A DNA stretch of 64,000 bases from JAJYRX01 sp041655275. Lineage in GTDB: Bacteria > Pseudomonadota > Gammaproteobacteria > Burkholderiales > Burkholderiaceae_B. How positions within the stretch are numbered: position 1 is the first letter of the stretch; every line of letters begins with the position of its first letter. Below, piece by piece: positions 33,118-42,317 of the stretch. The stretch covers positions 162,308 through 226,307 of the forward strand of contig JBBAFU010000002.1 in NCBI GenBank assembly GCA_041655275.1. Reading direction: 5' to 3'. Both the position numbers and the translations under genes were made by a program. A model generated the notes under the pieces. It worked only from the letters and a program-made list of their open reading frames with translations, had not been told where the DNA came from and ran no database searches.

Positions 33118-34796
33118 AGCCATTTCTCCTCTATGCGGTCATAGCTTCCCCGGCGCAGATCACTCACACTGCCCACCAATGTCCCCTTGGCAATCTTTCC
33201 CGAAGGGGTCTTGGGCAGGTGCTCGACATACTCAATGAAGCGCGGCACCTTGAAGCGCGCCAGATTGGCCTCGCAATGGGCAATAAGATCGGTCAGCGGC
33301 AAGTCTTCCATTCCGAATTCCTTGCGCAGCACGATGTAGACCTTCACTTCCTCGCCGCGCATGTCGTCCTTGACGGGCACCGCGGCGGCTTCCGCAACTT
33401 CGGGAATCGCTGCGATGACCGCCTCAACCTCCCGCGCGGCAATGTTTTCCCCGGCGCGCCGTATCATGTCCTTCACGCGGCCGACAATATAGAAGTAGCC
33501 ACGCTCATCCTGTCTGAAAAGATCACCCGTGCGAAACCATTCGCCGTCGAACGCGGCTGCGGTGGCCTCCGGATTCTTGTAATAACCCTGAAGCATGCCG
33601 GGTCCGCTGACCTGCAGCTCGCCGACGTCTCCCGGTGCCACCGGCGCCCCGTGCCCGTCGACGATGCGCGCCCGGCGAAACGGGCCGGGCATCCCGCAAG
33701 ATCCCGAGCCCGTCATGTCGGTTGCCTCGATAGGCATGAACATGCATGTTCCCGTTTCCGTCATGCCGAAAGCTTCACGTGCAATCAGGTCGAAGCGTTC
33801 CTCCATGGCCTGATGAATACCCTTGGGTATCCCGTACACGTTCACCCGTACCAGCTGGTGCTGCCGGTCATCGGGCCGCGCCGGTTGTTTGTGGATGATG
33901 TAAGGGAACAGGCAGAAATTGATGTCGTGCTCGCGCACCCATGACATGAAACGGCTGGGACTCTGGCGTTCGGCGACATGCAGCGTACCGCGCTGATGGA
34001 AGGCCATCAGCAACAGCCACTGGGGATCCATATAGAAGAATGGCGTGGGCGCCATGATATTCCGGTAGACACGCCCGTCACGAAATGCATTCACCTTGCT
34101 GGTGATCAGCCAATACCGGTGCGAAAGAATACAGCCTTTGGGAAAGCCGGTGGTGCCGGAGGTGTACTGGATGTTCATAGGATCATCCAGCGCCACTTCG
34201 ATGGCGTTGAGGCGGACACTGTCGGCCGTCATGAAAAGCGCATGCCAGCTTCCATAGCCGGCGGTATCGTCAGGCAGTGCGCTCCCGGCGTGCGGCACTG
34301 TCCCGGAAGGCGTGTTCACGACATGAACACGCTGTGCCGGGATACCCTCGCGCAAGGCCTCGAACTCCTGCAGCACCGCAAGGCATTCCCGGTGAATGAC
34401 CAGCTGTTCCACATCGCCGTTTTCCACCAGGTAGGCCAGCTCGCGCGCCGTATAGGCGATGTTGATGGGCACCATGACGGCACCCACACGCGCAAGCGCA
34501 AGCCAGGTCAGGGGGAAAGCGGCAATATTGGGCAGCATCACGCCCACATGCGTGCCCTTCGCGATGCCCGCGTCAAGCATGCCTGTGGCCAGACTGTCGA
34601 TGCGGGCGCACAAATCCCCGTAGCACATCGTTTCGCCGGACTCGAAGAAATTCCACGCCACCTGCTCCGGCGCAGTCTCTGCCGCCGCCGCGCGAACCAG
34701 CGCACTGATGTTATCCGGCAAGGGCTCGGATTCAATGCTTCGAATCCGCTCCGCCAGCGGCACTACGGCTTGCGCCAATACTTGCTGTCTTCGCAT
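33114..34796 (-). CDS. Acyl-CoA synthetase (AMP-forming), aryl/acyl-CoA ligase type
   Basis: A 560-residue member of the ANL superfamily. The P-loop is IQYTSGTTGFPKGCILSH; the A5-type FGMTETGTC, A7/A8 FRTGDLFRQDERGYFYIVGR and VKDMIRRAGENI, and the catalytic lysine in PKTPSGKIAKG are all present. It activates a carboxylic acid to its CoA thioester. GGGAGG eleven bases before ATG 34796 supports this start. It is the first gene of the operon with the PotABCD-like importer, so the imported compound is probably a carboxylic acid that is activated on entry. Confidence 0.88.
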   Translation of the reverse strand: MRRQQVLAQAVVPLAERIRSIESEPLPDNISALVRAAAAETAPEQVAWNFFESGETMCYGDLCARIDSLATGMLDAGIAKGTHVGVMLPNIAAFPLTWLALARVGAVMVPINIAYTARELAYLVENGDVEQLVIHRECLAVLQEFEALREGIPAQRVHVVNTPSGTVPHAGSALPDDTAGYGSWHALFMTADSVRLNAIEVALDDPMNIQYTSGTTGFPKGCILSHRYWLITSKVNAFRDGRVYRNIMAPTPFFYMDPQWLLLMAFHQRGTLHVAERQSPSRFMSWVREHDINFCLFPYIIHKQPARPDDRQHQLVRVNVYGIPKGIHQAMEERFDLIAREAFGMTETGTCMFMPIEATDMTGSGSCGMPGPFRRARIVDGHGAPVAPGDVGELQVSGPGMLQGYYKNPEATAAAFDGEWFRTGDLFRQDERGYFYIVGRVKDMIRRAGENIAAREVEAVIAAIPEVAEAAAVPVKDDMRGEEVKVYIVLRKEFGMEDLPLTDLIAHCEANLARFKVPRFIEYVEHLPKTPSGKIAKGTLVGSVSDLRRGSYDRIEEKWL

Positions 34797-34873
34797 GGTC
34801 TTTTCTGCCTCCCGGGTCATGCGTTGTCAATGCACGTTCTTGTCTTGTTGCAATCGAGTGTAAGAGTGGCCCT

Positions 34874-34899
34874 CCAATAAATCTAATACAATTTATTGG
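34874..34899. promoter_or_regulatory. LysR-type operator between divergent genes
   Basis: Perfect 9-bp arms CCAATAAAT / ATTTATTGG with an 8-base spacer lie between the CoA-ligase operon and the divergent lysR gene. Position and T-N11-A-like form fit a LysR-type recognition site controlling both directions. Confidence 0.65.
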
Positions 34900-34962
34900 T
34901 CACAAGACAAACTAAAAGTTATGCCTCTTGCGCCTTTCAACCGATAAGCGGAGTTCAAAAAG

Positions 34963-35895
34963 ATGTTGAATGTCCGATATTTGAACGTGTTTCGCGCCAT
35001 CGCCAAGGCCGGCTCGGTGTCCGGCGCCGCGCGCGCCCTGCATGTCTCGCAACCTGCGGTGACGAAGTCATTGCGCCTGCTCGAAGACGCCCTTGATGTG
35101 CAGCTTTTCAAGCGCATCAGCGGCCGCCTCTTCATCACACCCGAAGCCGAAGCCCTGCTGCCCGAAGTGGAACGCCTGTTCGGCGTGCTTGCCGGCATCA
35201 GGGACAGGGCCGACGAGCTCCGGGACGGCAGCTACGGCATGATCACGATCGCGTCAGTGACCACGCTGGCATCGTCCATCGTCTCCGTGGCCATAGAGCG
35301 CTTTCGCGCGCGCAACCCGAATGTCAGCTTCGACGTTCAGGCCTTGCCCACCAAACTGGCCGTGCAATATGTGGCCACCAATTATGTGGACCTCGGTATT
35401 CTGGATGCACCGCTGAATGCGACCGAAATGGAAACCCTGGCGCTATGCCGCTCCGACATGGGCTGCCTCATGCAGCAGACCCACCCCCTGGCGTCACGGG
35501 AATTCATTGAACCCGCCGATCTTCAGCACATTCCCATGATTGCTTTTCGCGAAGACACGTTTTCAGGGCTGCACCTGCGCCAGGCCTTTCACGCTGCGGG
35601 CATCCCCCATCCCATCCAGTTTTCCGTCAACAACTCCGAGCTGGCCTACTCACTGGTCAGCAAGGGGATGGGTATGGCCTATGTGGACACCTTCCCCCTT
35701 CTGTCGGGCCGGTATCCCGAACTGGTGATGCGCCCGCTGAAACCTGCGGTGACCACCTACCCCAGTGTCATTTTCTCCCGCACCCGTCCCGTTCCCATTG
35801 CCGCACGCCTGTTTGTGGATGAACTCATTGCCACCATCAACGAAATGATGAAGGACGAACGCTGCCTGCTCAGGCCGCCGGCTGAGCGGCGTTAA
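34963..35895 (+). CDS. LysR-family transcriptional regulator
   Basis: A 310-residue regulator. The N-terminal HTH (LNVRYLNVFRAIAKAGSVSGAARALHVSQPAVTKSLRLLE) is followed by a two-lobed effector domain (about residues 90-300). It is divergent from the CoA-ligase/importer operon with a strong inverted repeat between them, so it most likely regulates that operon in response to the imported compound or its CoA ester. Confidence 0.9.
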   Translation: MLNVRYLNVFRAIAKAGSVSGAARALHVSQPAVTKSLRLLEDALDVQLFKRISGRLFITPEAEALLPEVERLFGVLAGIRDRADELRDGSYGMITIASVTTLASSIVSVAIERFRARNPNVSFDVQALPTKLAVQYVATNYVDLGILDAPLNATEMETLALCRSDMGCLMQQTHPLASREFIEPADLQHIPMIAFREDTFSGLHLRQAFHAAGIPHPIQFSVNNSELAYSLVSKGMGMAYVDTFPLLSGRYPELVMRPLKPAVTTYPSVIFSRTRPVPIAARLFVDELIATINEMMKDERCLLRPPAERR

Positions 35896-35910
35896 TTCAC
35901 TTATATAGGC

Positions 35911-36669
35911 TCAGCCCATTCTTCCCAGCGCCTGGTTGATATGATCCGCTTCAGCACGTAATGCCTTGCTGATTTCCCGGCGACGCTCCGGCCCCATGCG
36001 ACCATGATGCGCAGCAATACTCAATGCGGCAACGGGCTGCCGGCCCAGATAAACCGTAACGCCCACCCCGTACATACCTTTAAGCACATGCCCTGGATTG
36101 AAGGCGTAATACTGTGCGCGCGTCTGCTGTACGGCCTGCCGAATGATCTCCGCATTGATTTGCGGGTAGGCAGTCAACCGCGTGGCATTGCGTCGCAAAA
36201 TATTCTCAATCTCCTCATCCGGCAAGGCTGCCAACAAAGCCAGGCTGCCCGACCCAACGCCCAACGGTCTTCTCGTGCCAATATTCTGCGTCAGCACCTT
36301 GACCGGAAACGAGCCTTCGATACGATCCACACACATCGCATCCAGACCGCTTCTGATGGTGAGCATGACCGTATCGTTGGTCTTGTCCGTCAGGCGCTGC
36401 AACGAAGGACGGCTGACGGTACGGATATCCAGACGATTGGCAGCCCTTTCACCTAACGACAAGAACTCCAGGCCCAGATAATAAGAGCGGCTGGCCGAGT
36501 CCTGATCAACAAACCCCTCTTCCGCCAGCGATTTCAGCAAACGGTGCAAGGTCCCCTTGCTCAGGCCGCTATGCGCCTGCAGGTCGGAGAAGCGCATTCC
36601 GCTCGCCGACGCATTAAACGAGAGAATGCGCAGAATATCGAGCGCCCGCTTGACACTTTGAACGGCCAT
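35911..36669 (-). CDS. IclR-family transcriptional regulator
   Basis: A 252-residue protein with an N-terminal winged HTH (MRFSDLQAHSGLSKGTLHRLLKSLAEEGF) and an IclR effector domain (GLEFLSLGERAANRLDIRTVSRPSLQRL onward, with MYGVGVTVYL near the end). It is divergent from the acyl-CoA dehydrogenase operon; the 171-bp gap holds several palindromic GTTCC/GGAAC sites. It probably represses or activates that operon and itself. Confidence 0.9.
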   Translation of the reverse strand: MAVQSVKRALDILRILSFNASASGMRFSDLQAHSGLSKGTLHRLLKSLAEEGFVDQDSASRSYYLGLEFLSLGERAANRLDIRTVSRPSLQRLTDKTNDTVMLTIRSGLDAMCVDRIEGSFPVKVLTQNIGTRRPLGVGSGSLALLAALPDEEIENILRRNATRLTAYPQINAEIIRQAVQQTRAQYYAFNPGHVLKGMYGVGVTVYLGRQPVAALSIAAHHGRMGPERRREISKALRAEADHINQALGRMG

Positions 36670-36687
36670 CGACTCACCACCATTTCT

Positions 36688-36758
36688 GTTCCGGAACCAA
36701 TTTCCGCGACAACCTGAGCAACGAATACCTTTGTTCCACCAACAGGAACTTAAGTTCC
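36688..36758. promoter_or_regulatory. IclR operator array
   Basis: Three related sites lie between iclR and the operon: GTTCCGGAAC (36688-36697), GTTCC-N7-GGAAC (36733-36749) and the perfect palindrome GGAACTTAAGTTCC (36745-36758); the last two overlap by one half-site. IclR-family proteins bind as dimers of dimers, which suits such an array. Confidence 0.65.
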
Positions 36759-36840
36759 GTCTGTTGAAACTTTCTCACAGTATAAATAAAAACCTTGAGA
36801 CAGGTGACTACATTCAACGACAGAGCTCACCTTTTCAGGG

Positions 36841-38034
36841 ATGTGCATCAACATGAATACAAACACCGAAATTCACAAATGGAGCCGAGGGCTCTGGGCG
36901 GACCGGGTCGACAGCGCGTTTCTCGACCAGCTGCGCGAGGCGATACGCGTACACATATTGCCGCAGGCAGACACGATAGACCGTGAAGATATCTATCCAA
37001 CGCAGATCATCAAAACCTTTGCCCGGATGGGCTACACCAGCCTGACTCTTCCGGCAGAATGGGGCGGCCGGGGAGCCTCTTATCAAGAATGTGCAGCGCT
37101 ATTCGAGGAAGCTTCCTATGCCAGTGCCGCTGTGGGAATCAGTCTGATCACCATCCTTCAGGCACAGACGATCATCGAGCGCTTCGGGAATGATTCGCTG
37201 AAGCGTCGCGTTCTGCCCAGGTTTGCGCAGGGGCTGCTGACATCCTATGCCTTGACTGAAGCCAACCACGGCAGCGACATACGCAGCCTTGACACGAAGG
37301 CCGTCCGTACTGCCGAAGGCTGGTGCCTCAACGGCAGAAAATCATTCATCACATCAAGCGCAGCGGCCGAAGCGTACATTGTTCTGGCGGAAACGCCGCT
37401 TGGCGTCTCCACTTTTTATGTTGAATCGGATAACCCTGGCATTCATACAGAAGAAGGACCCAATGCAAGCACGTTTGGCCTGCGTAATGGTCCGCACATG
37501 GATCTGGTATTGGATGAAGTGCATATCCCTGCGGATCAACTCATCGGTCACGAAGGCAAAGGCATACGACAGGCTGTCACCGCTCTGGACTTTTCCCGCA
37601 CGGTGGCCGGTGCCATCAGCATCGGCATCGCGCGGGCCGCATTCGACCAGGCACTGGCCTATGCGGCAAATCGCAAGGCATTCGATGCGAAAGTACTGGA
37701 GTTTCAGGGAATTCAGTGGTACCTGGCAGACCTCATGACTGAAATCGATGCCGCGCGCCTGCTGGTGTATGAAGCGTGCCGCGCTCTTGATGAGCATGAG
37801 GATATCGCCCGCTACTCCAGTGAAGCAAAACTGCTTGCAAGCCGCGTTGCCACCCGTACAGCAGAGCAGGCAATACAAATCTGTGGCGCCTACGGCGTCA
37901 CACTGAACGCCCCGCTCGGACGTTATCTGCGTGATGCCAAGGCCTATGAAATTGCCGGTGGCTCATCAGAGATCCTCAAGAACACCATTGCCAAGCATCT
38001 CCTCAAATTCATGACAAAAGCGAGCAACAATTGA
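36841..38034 (+). CDS. Acyl-CoA dehydrogenase
   Basis: A 397-residue FAD enzyme. The N-terminal helical domain contains LTLPAEWGGRGASYQECA, the middle domain YALTEANHGSDIRSLDTKA, and the C-terminal domain ICGAYGVTLNAPLGRYLRDAKAYEIAGGSSEILKN. It would introduce a 2,3-double bond into an acyl-CoA. The start is uncertain between ATG 36841 and ATG 36853. First gene of a five-gene operon; the next start follows two bases after its stop. Confidence 0.88.
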   Translation: MCINMNTNTEIHKWSRGLWADRVDSAFLDQLREAIRVHILPQADTIDREDIYPTQIIKTFARMGYTSLTLPAEWGGRGASYQECAALFEEASYASAAVGISLITILQAQTIIERFGNDSLKRRVLPRFAQGLLTSYALTEANHGSDIRSLDTKAVRTAEGWCLNGRKSFITSSAAAEAYIVLAETPLGVSTFYVESDNPGIHTEEGPNASTFGLRNGPHMDLVLDEVHIPADQLIGHEGKGIRQAVTALDFSRTVAGAISIGIARAAFDQALAYAANRKAFDAKVLEFQGIQWYLADLMTEIDAARLLVYEACRALDEHEDIARYSSEAKLLASRVATRTAEQAIQICGAYGVTLNAPLGRYLRDAKAYEIAGGSSEILKNTIAKHLLKFMTKASNN

Positions 38035-38036
38035 TC

Positions 38037-39626
38037 ATGTCGGCAACACTCTCAGAAGATCAGCCGGCAACCGGCATCACCGATGCGCTTTATCATCATG
38101 CGCGGACGCGGCCGCATGCGGATTTTGTCGTATTTGAAGAAGAAAAATATACCTTCCGCGAAATGGCCTTGCTTGTCAGCGAGCTTGCACGCACTCTTCA
38201 TGCGGCGGGCGTCAGGCCAGGCCAGCGCATTGCATTGATGTGCAGCAACCGGCCTGCATTCCTGGTCGCCTGGTTTGCCATCAACACACTCGGCGCCATT
38301 GCTGTTCCCCTGAATATCAGTCTCAAAGGCGATAGCCTGCGATACACGCTGGAAAAAAGCCAATCTCGCCTGTTGCTCGTAGAGCCGGCGCTGCATCAGG
38401 TGACGCAACGTGACCTGCAAGCGCTGCCCGACCTGGACATCCAATATATTGGCAATGCGCAGGAACAGGCGAGTGGCCTGACCGACCTCAACTATCCGAT
38501 CGCCGACACGCCATTGTCAGCAGCCGATCCGGCCTGCATTCTCTTTACGTCGGGCACTACCGGCCTGCCGAAGGGGGTCGTACTTTCACACGCCGCCTAT
38601 GTCATGGCCGGGCGTGACATGAGCGCCTCGCTGAGCCTGGATGCGAATGCCCGCATCATGGTTTTCCTCCCGTTATTTCATGCCAACCCGCAAATGTATG
38701 CCGTGTGCTCGGCATTGCATACGGGTTGCACCCTCATCCTCATCCGGAGATTTTCCGCAAGCCGGTTCTTCGAAGATGCGATCCGTCATCGGGCAACCGG
38801 CTTCACTTACGTCGGCACGGTCCTCGCGATTCTGGAAAAACAGCACCCCGAAACCCGCCACGATCACGATTTGCAGTGGTGCGTAGGCGGGGGAGCCCCG
38901 CTGCGTATCTGGCAAGCAATCGAATCCCGCTTTGACATCAAGGTACGCGAGCTTTACGGCATGACCGAAACCGGCGGCTGGGTTTCGATGAATCTTGAAA
39001 ACGCATCGCGCCCCGGATCCGTGGGAAAGGCACGCGAAGGTGTCACGCTGGCCATTCGTGACGATACAGGGGCGCTGCTTCCCTCCGGCCAGAAGGGGGA
39101 AATCACTGTAAGCGCTGTCGAAGACAACCTGTTTTTCACGGAATATTGGGATAACCCGGAAGAAACCGGCAAGACGCTGCGTGACGGCTGGCTCTACACC
39201 GGTGACAGGGGCTGGCTGGACCGCGACGGCTATCTGTATTTCGATGGGCGGCTCAAGGAACTGATCCGTCGCGGCGGCGAAATGATCGCACCCGCCGAAA
39301 TAGAACTGCAAATCATGAAGCATCCAGGCGTCAGGGACTGCGCAGTCATCGGTGTTCCGGATGACATTCTCGGTGAAGAAATCAAGGCGGTCCTCGTGCT
39401 GCGAGACCACATTGACATTCACACACTGAAAAGCCACCTGCACGAACATCTGCCCGGCTTCATGCTTCCCCGCTATGTCGGTTTTGTGCAGGAGATACCA
39501 AAAACCGAAACACAGAAAGTCAAACGACACGAGGTACTCACCATGACCATGGAGACCCGGGATCTGCGTGACGACATGATTACCAATGAAAGAAAGCAAC
39601 GCAATGCAGGAGCAAGAAGCGAATGA
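38037..39626 (+). CDS. AMP-dependent acyl-CoA synthetase
   Basis: A 529-residue ANL-family ligase. CILFTSGTTGLPKGVVLSH (P-loop), LYGMTETGG, LYTGDRGWLDRDGYLYFDGR, LKELIRRGGEMIAP and the lysine near PKTETQKVKRHEV are visible. It resembles CaiC-like or medium-chain/aryl-CoA ligases. It would supply the acyl-CoA for the dehydrogenase encoded upstream. The TTG-initiated longer frame is rejected in favour of ATG 38037. Its last four bases overlap the cyclase gene start (ATGA). Confidence 0.88.
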   Translation: MSATLSEDQPATGITDALYHHARTRPHADFVVFEEEKYTFREMALLVSELARTLHAAGVRPGQRIALMCSNRPAFLVAWFAINTLGAIAVPLNISLKGDSLRYTLEKSQSRLLLVEPALHQVTQRDLQALPDLDIQYIGNAQEQASGLTDLNYPIADTPLSAADPACILFTSGTTGLPKGVVLSHAAYVMAGRDMSASLSLDANARIMVFLPLFHANPQMYAVCSALHTGCTLILIRRFSASRFFEDAIRHRATGFTYVGTVLAILEKQHPETRHDHDLQWCVGGGAPLRIWQAIESRFDIKVRELYGMTETGGWVSMNLENASRPGSVGKAREGVTLAIRDDTGALLPSGQKGEITVSAVEDNLFFTEYWDNPEETGKTLRDGWLYTGDRGWLDRDGYLYFDGRLKELIRRGGEMIAPAEIELQIMKHPGVRDCAVIGVPDDILGEEIKAVLVLRDHIDIHTLKSHLHEHLPGFMLPRYVGFVQEIPKTETQKVKRHEVLTMTMETRDLRDDMITNERKQRNAGARSE

Positions 39627-40642
39627 CGAGACGATGGAAACAGCGGCCCGAGGGATCGAACTGGGGTGACTTCGGAGACGACGACCAGCTCGGCCGGCTT
39701 AATCTGCTTACTCCGGCAAAGGTGCTGGAGGCCGTGGCGGAAATACAGACAGGCAAAGTCTTCAGCCTCAGTCTCCCTCTCGACCTGCCCGGTGGCAACG
39801 TACTCAATCCCGCAAGATTTCCGCCCCGCCTGAGTGCCACGCGCCGCAATGGACACCCTGTATTTCTGCATTCCTTCAGCGACGATCACAATACAACCGA
39901 CGTTGCCTGCGATGACATGGTCACCTTGTGCCTGCAATACTCCACCCAGTGGGATTCGCTTGCACATATCGGCTCACTCTTCGATGCCGACCAGGATGGC
40001 GTGGCTGAAACCGTCTTTTACAACGGTTATCGCGGCGACACGGATTTCACCCATCCCGATGCCAGTGAGGACGGCAGCTCGCGCGCCGACCGGCTGGGCA
40101 TAGAGCACATGGCGCGCCACGGCGTACAGGGACGGGCCGTATTACTGGATCTGCGACATCACTTCGGAGATGAGCGCCGTCTGGTCAATCATGAAGACAT
40201 CATGAATGTCATTCAAACCGACCGGATCGAACTCCGTCCGGGCGATATGCTCTGCCTGCATACCGGCTTTGCCGACCTGCTGTGCGACATGCAAGGCAAG
40301 CCTGATGCTGACCGGCTTGCAAATGCCTGCAGCGTACTCGACGGATCTGACCCGGCGTTGCTGCAATGGATTGACGACAGCGGCATTGCGGCGCTGATTG
40401 CCGACAATTACGCCGTCGAGCACCGTCCCTATGTGTACAAGGGTGACGGATGCAGCGCCTTGCTGCCGATTCACGAACTCTGCCTTTTCAAGCTCGGCCT
40501 GCATCTTGGAGAGCTCTGGTATCTGACCGAGTTGGCGAACTGGCTACGTGAACAGGGTCGCCACGCCTTCATGCTCACCGCACCGCCTCTGCATTTGCCC
40601 GGCGCAGTGGGCTCACCCCTCAATCCCATCGCTACCGTCTGA
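39623..40642 (+). CDS. Cyclase-family protein (kynurenine-formamidase-like fold)
   Basis: A 339-residue protein of the putative cyclase family. The metal-site region that reads HxGTHxDxxxH in kynurenine formamidase reads STQWDSLAHIGSLFD here, keeping Asp and one His but with Gln for His, as in a known subgroup. LLDLRHHFG, GDMLCLHTGF and ALIADNYAVEHRP follow. It may hydrolyse an amide, lactone or CoA-linked ring. Coupled to the ligase gene by a four-base overlap; the reaction is not established. Confidence 0.83.
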   Translation: MTRRWKQRPEGSNWGDFGDDDQLGRLNLLTPAKVLEAVAEIQTGKVFSLSLPLDLPGGNVLNPARFPPRLSATRRNGHPVFLHSFSDDHNTTDVACDDMVTLCLQYSTQWDSLAHIGSLFDADQDGVAETVFYNGYRGDTDFTHPDASEDGSSRADRLGIEHMARHGVQGRAVLLDLRHHFGDERRLVNHEDIMNVIQTDRIELRPGDMLCLHTGFADLLCDMQGKPDADRLANACSVLDGSDPALLQWIDDSGIAALIADNYAVEHRPYVYKGDGCSALLPIHELCLFKLGLHLGELWYLTELANWLREQGRHAFMLTAPPLHLPGAVGSPLNPIATV

Positions 40643-40681
40643 GCCATTGGCGGACTTGCTATCTCGGACAAGGAGACAGAC

Positions 40682-41191
40682 ATGCTCAATCTCAAAGATA
40701 AAAACGGAATCGAATATGTCGGCCTGGGAATGCATTTTGACGAACTTCCTGTGGGCCGGAAATTCAGAACCGTCGGAAGAACAATCACGGAATCCGATCT
40801 CGTCAACTTCGTGAACAGCACGGGATTCACCGAAGTCTTGTTCACGGATACCGAATTCATCAAAGAAGAGTCAGACATCAAAGGCCGGCCGGTACCGGGT
40901 GCCCTGGTGTATTGCATGGCGGAAGGCCTGCTCATGCAATCGACCATGCAGCATACCGGATTCGCATTTCTTGAAATGTCACTTCAGGTCAAGGCGCCCA
41001 CAATTGTCGGCGACAGGATTTATGTGACATGTGAAGTAACCGAGGCGCGTCCCAGCCGCAGCCGTCCCGACCGCGGCCTGGTACGCACAATGAATCGCGT
41101 CATCAATCAGCATGGTGTGGTCATCATGACCTACGATCCGCTGCGATTTGTCAAGCGCCTGCACACCGCCACCGGCAAACAAAATAACTGA
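40682..41191 (+). CDS. MaoC-like hydratase/dehydratase
   Basis: A 169-residue hot-dog-fold protein of the MaoC family: FDELPVGRKFRTVGRTITESDLVNFVNSTGF at the N-terminus, then PVPGALVYCMAEGL and VGDRIYVTCEVTEAR. It would hydrate an enoyl-CoA made by the dehydrogenase. The usual Asp-His pair of the hydratase motif is not obvious (ESDLVNFVNSTGFTEVLF). A good ribosome site (AAGGAG) precedes ATG 40682. Confidence 0.84.
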   Translation: MLNLKDKNGIEYVGLGMHFDELPVGRKFRTVGRTITESDLVNFVNSTGFTEVLFTDTEFIKEESDIKGRPVPGALVYCMAEGLLMQSTMQHTGFAFLEMSLQVKAPTIVGDRIYVTCEVTEARPSRSRPDRGLVRTMNRVINQHGVVIMTYDPLRFVKRLHTATGKQNN

Positions 41192-41232
41192 TCCCTGCAC
41201 CATACGCTCTCATTCACAAGGAGGAACCTATC

Positions 41233-42222
41233 ATGAGAACGAAACCTTTGACCCGCTGCCTATCCGTCATGGCATCCGTATTTTCCCTGCTGGCTGTCAT
41301 GCCGACGACAGCAGCGGCGGACACATGGCCCGACAAGCCCGTCCATCTGCTGGTCGGCTTCGCTCCGGGAGGCCCGACCGATGTTGTCGCCCGTATTCTG
41401 AGTGAAGAAATCGGCAGAAATCTTGGGCAGCCTGTTGTGGTTGAAAACAAGGCCGGAGCGGCCGGCAACATCGCTGCCGTCGCGCTCACCAACGCACCGG
41501 CAGACGGCTATACCCTGCTGTACAACACTTCTTCCATTGTCATCGCGCCCTGGGTTTACCGGTCCGTGGGCTTCGACCCAATGAAGAGCTTTGCCCCTGT
41601 GAGCCTCACGGCTGCTGTGCCTCTCGTACTGATAGCCAACCCTTCAGTGCCCGCCAAAACAGCCGGCGAGCTGCTGGAACTGATTCAGAAAAAACCGGGT
41701 GAAATGAACTACGCCTCATCCGGCACCGGTGCTATTGAACACTTGACGGCAGCACATATCCTCAGCCTGAAGCAAGCCGATGCGACGCACATTCCCTACA
41801 AGGGCACTGCACCAGCCCAGGTTGACCTGATATCGGGCGCAACGCAATTCACGACAACCACACTGAACACTGCCATTGCACCCGTCAAAGCGGGCAAGCT
41901 GCGGGCTCTGGCCATCACCAGCCGCGAACGCTCACATACCATGCCGGATGTCCCCACCATTGCAGAAGATTTGATTCCAAACTTTGAGAGCCTCGCGTGG
42001 CAAGGCATTGTCGCACCGGCCGGTACTCCACAACCCGTCCTGGAAAAACTCAACAAAGCGATCAACAAGGCATTGGAATCCGATTACGTAAAACAGCGAC
42101 TCGCCGAACAAGGCACCATCATCATGGGCGGCTCCATTGCTGATTACGAGTCCTACATCAAATCGGAATATGAGCGCTGGGGCAATGTCGTCAAGGAGGC
42201 AGGTGCAGAAAACCTGTCCTGA
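41233..42222 (+). CDS. Bug-family (tripartite tricarboxylate transporter) solute-binding protein
   Basis: A 329-residue periplasmic receptor. Signal peptide LTRCLSVMASVFSLLAVMPTTAAA, then DTWPDKPVHLLVGFAPGGPTDVVARIL, the classical Bug start, with VVVENKAGAAGNIAAVAL, MNYASSGTGAIEHL and HIPYKGTAPAQVDLISG. AAGGAGG precedes the ATG. No TctA/TctB membrane genes are nearby, so it is one of the orphan receptors abundant in Alcaligenaceae. It probably captures the acid metabolised by the operon. Confidence 0.92.
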   Translation: MRTKPLTRCLSVMASVFSLLAVMPTTAAADTWPDKPVHLLVGFAPGGPTDVVARILSEEIGRNLGQPVVVENKAGAAGNIAAVALTNAPADGYTLLYNTSSIVIAPWVYRSVGFDPMKSFAPVSLTAAVPLVLIANPSVPAKTAGELLELIQKKPGEMNYASSGTGAIEHLTAAHILSLKQADATHIPYKGTAPAQVDLISGATQFTTTTLNTAIAPVKAGKLRALAITSRERSHTMPDVPTIAEDLIPNFESLAWQGIVAPAGTPQPVLEKLNKAINKALESDYVKQRLAEQGTIIMGGSIADYESYIKSEYERWGNVVKEAGAENLS

Positions 42223-42236
42223 AACTCTCAGCCGAT

Positions 42237-42263
42237 ACAGGTGCAGCGTTGAGCTGCACCTGT
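42237..42263 (+). terminator. Terminator-like hairpin after the Bug gene
   Basis: A perfect 11-bp stem (ACAGGTGCAGC / GCTGCACCTGT) with loop GTTGA lies 15 bp after the Bug stop codon. The following sequence is only moderately T-rich. It separates the catabolic operon from the toxin-antitoxin promoter. Confidence 0.65.
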
Positions 42264-42286
42264 GCGTCATCATCCCGCTTTCCTTT

Positions 42287-42316
42287 ACTTATCTTCGCTT
42301 ATAAGCGAAAATAAGT
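42287..42316. promoter_or_regulatory. Toxin-antitoxin operator palindrome (fusion locus)
   Basis: A 30-bp palindrome pairs at 14 of 15 positions: outer ACTTAT / ATAAGT, core CGCTTATAAGCG. It ends one base before ATG 42318, so a bound antitoxin domain would block transcription or ribosome access. Same core as at 28291-28318. Confidence 0.7.
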
Positions 42317-42317
42317 G

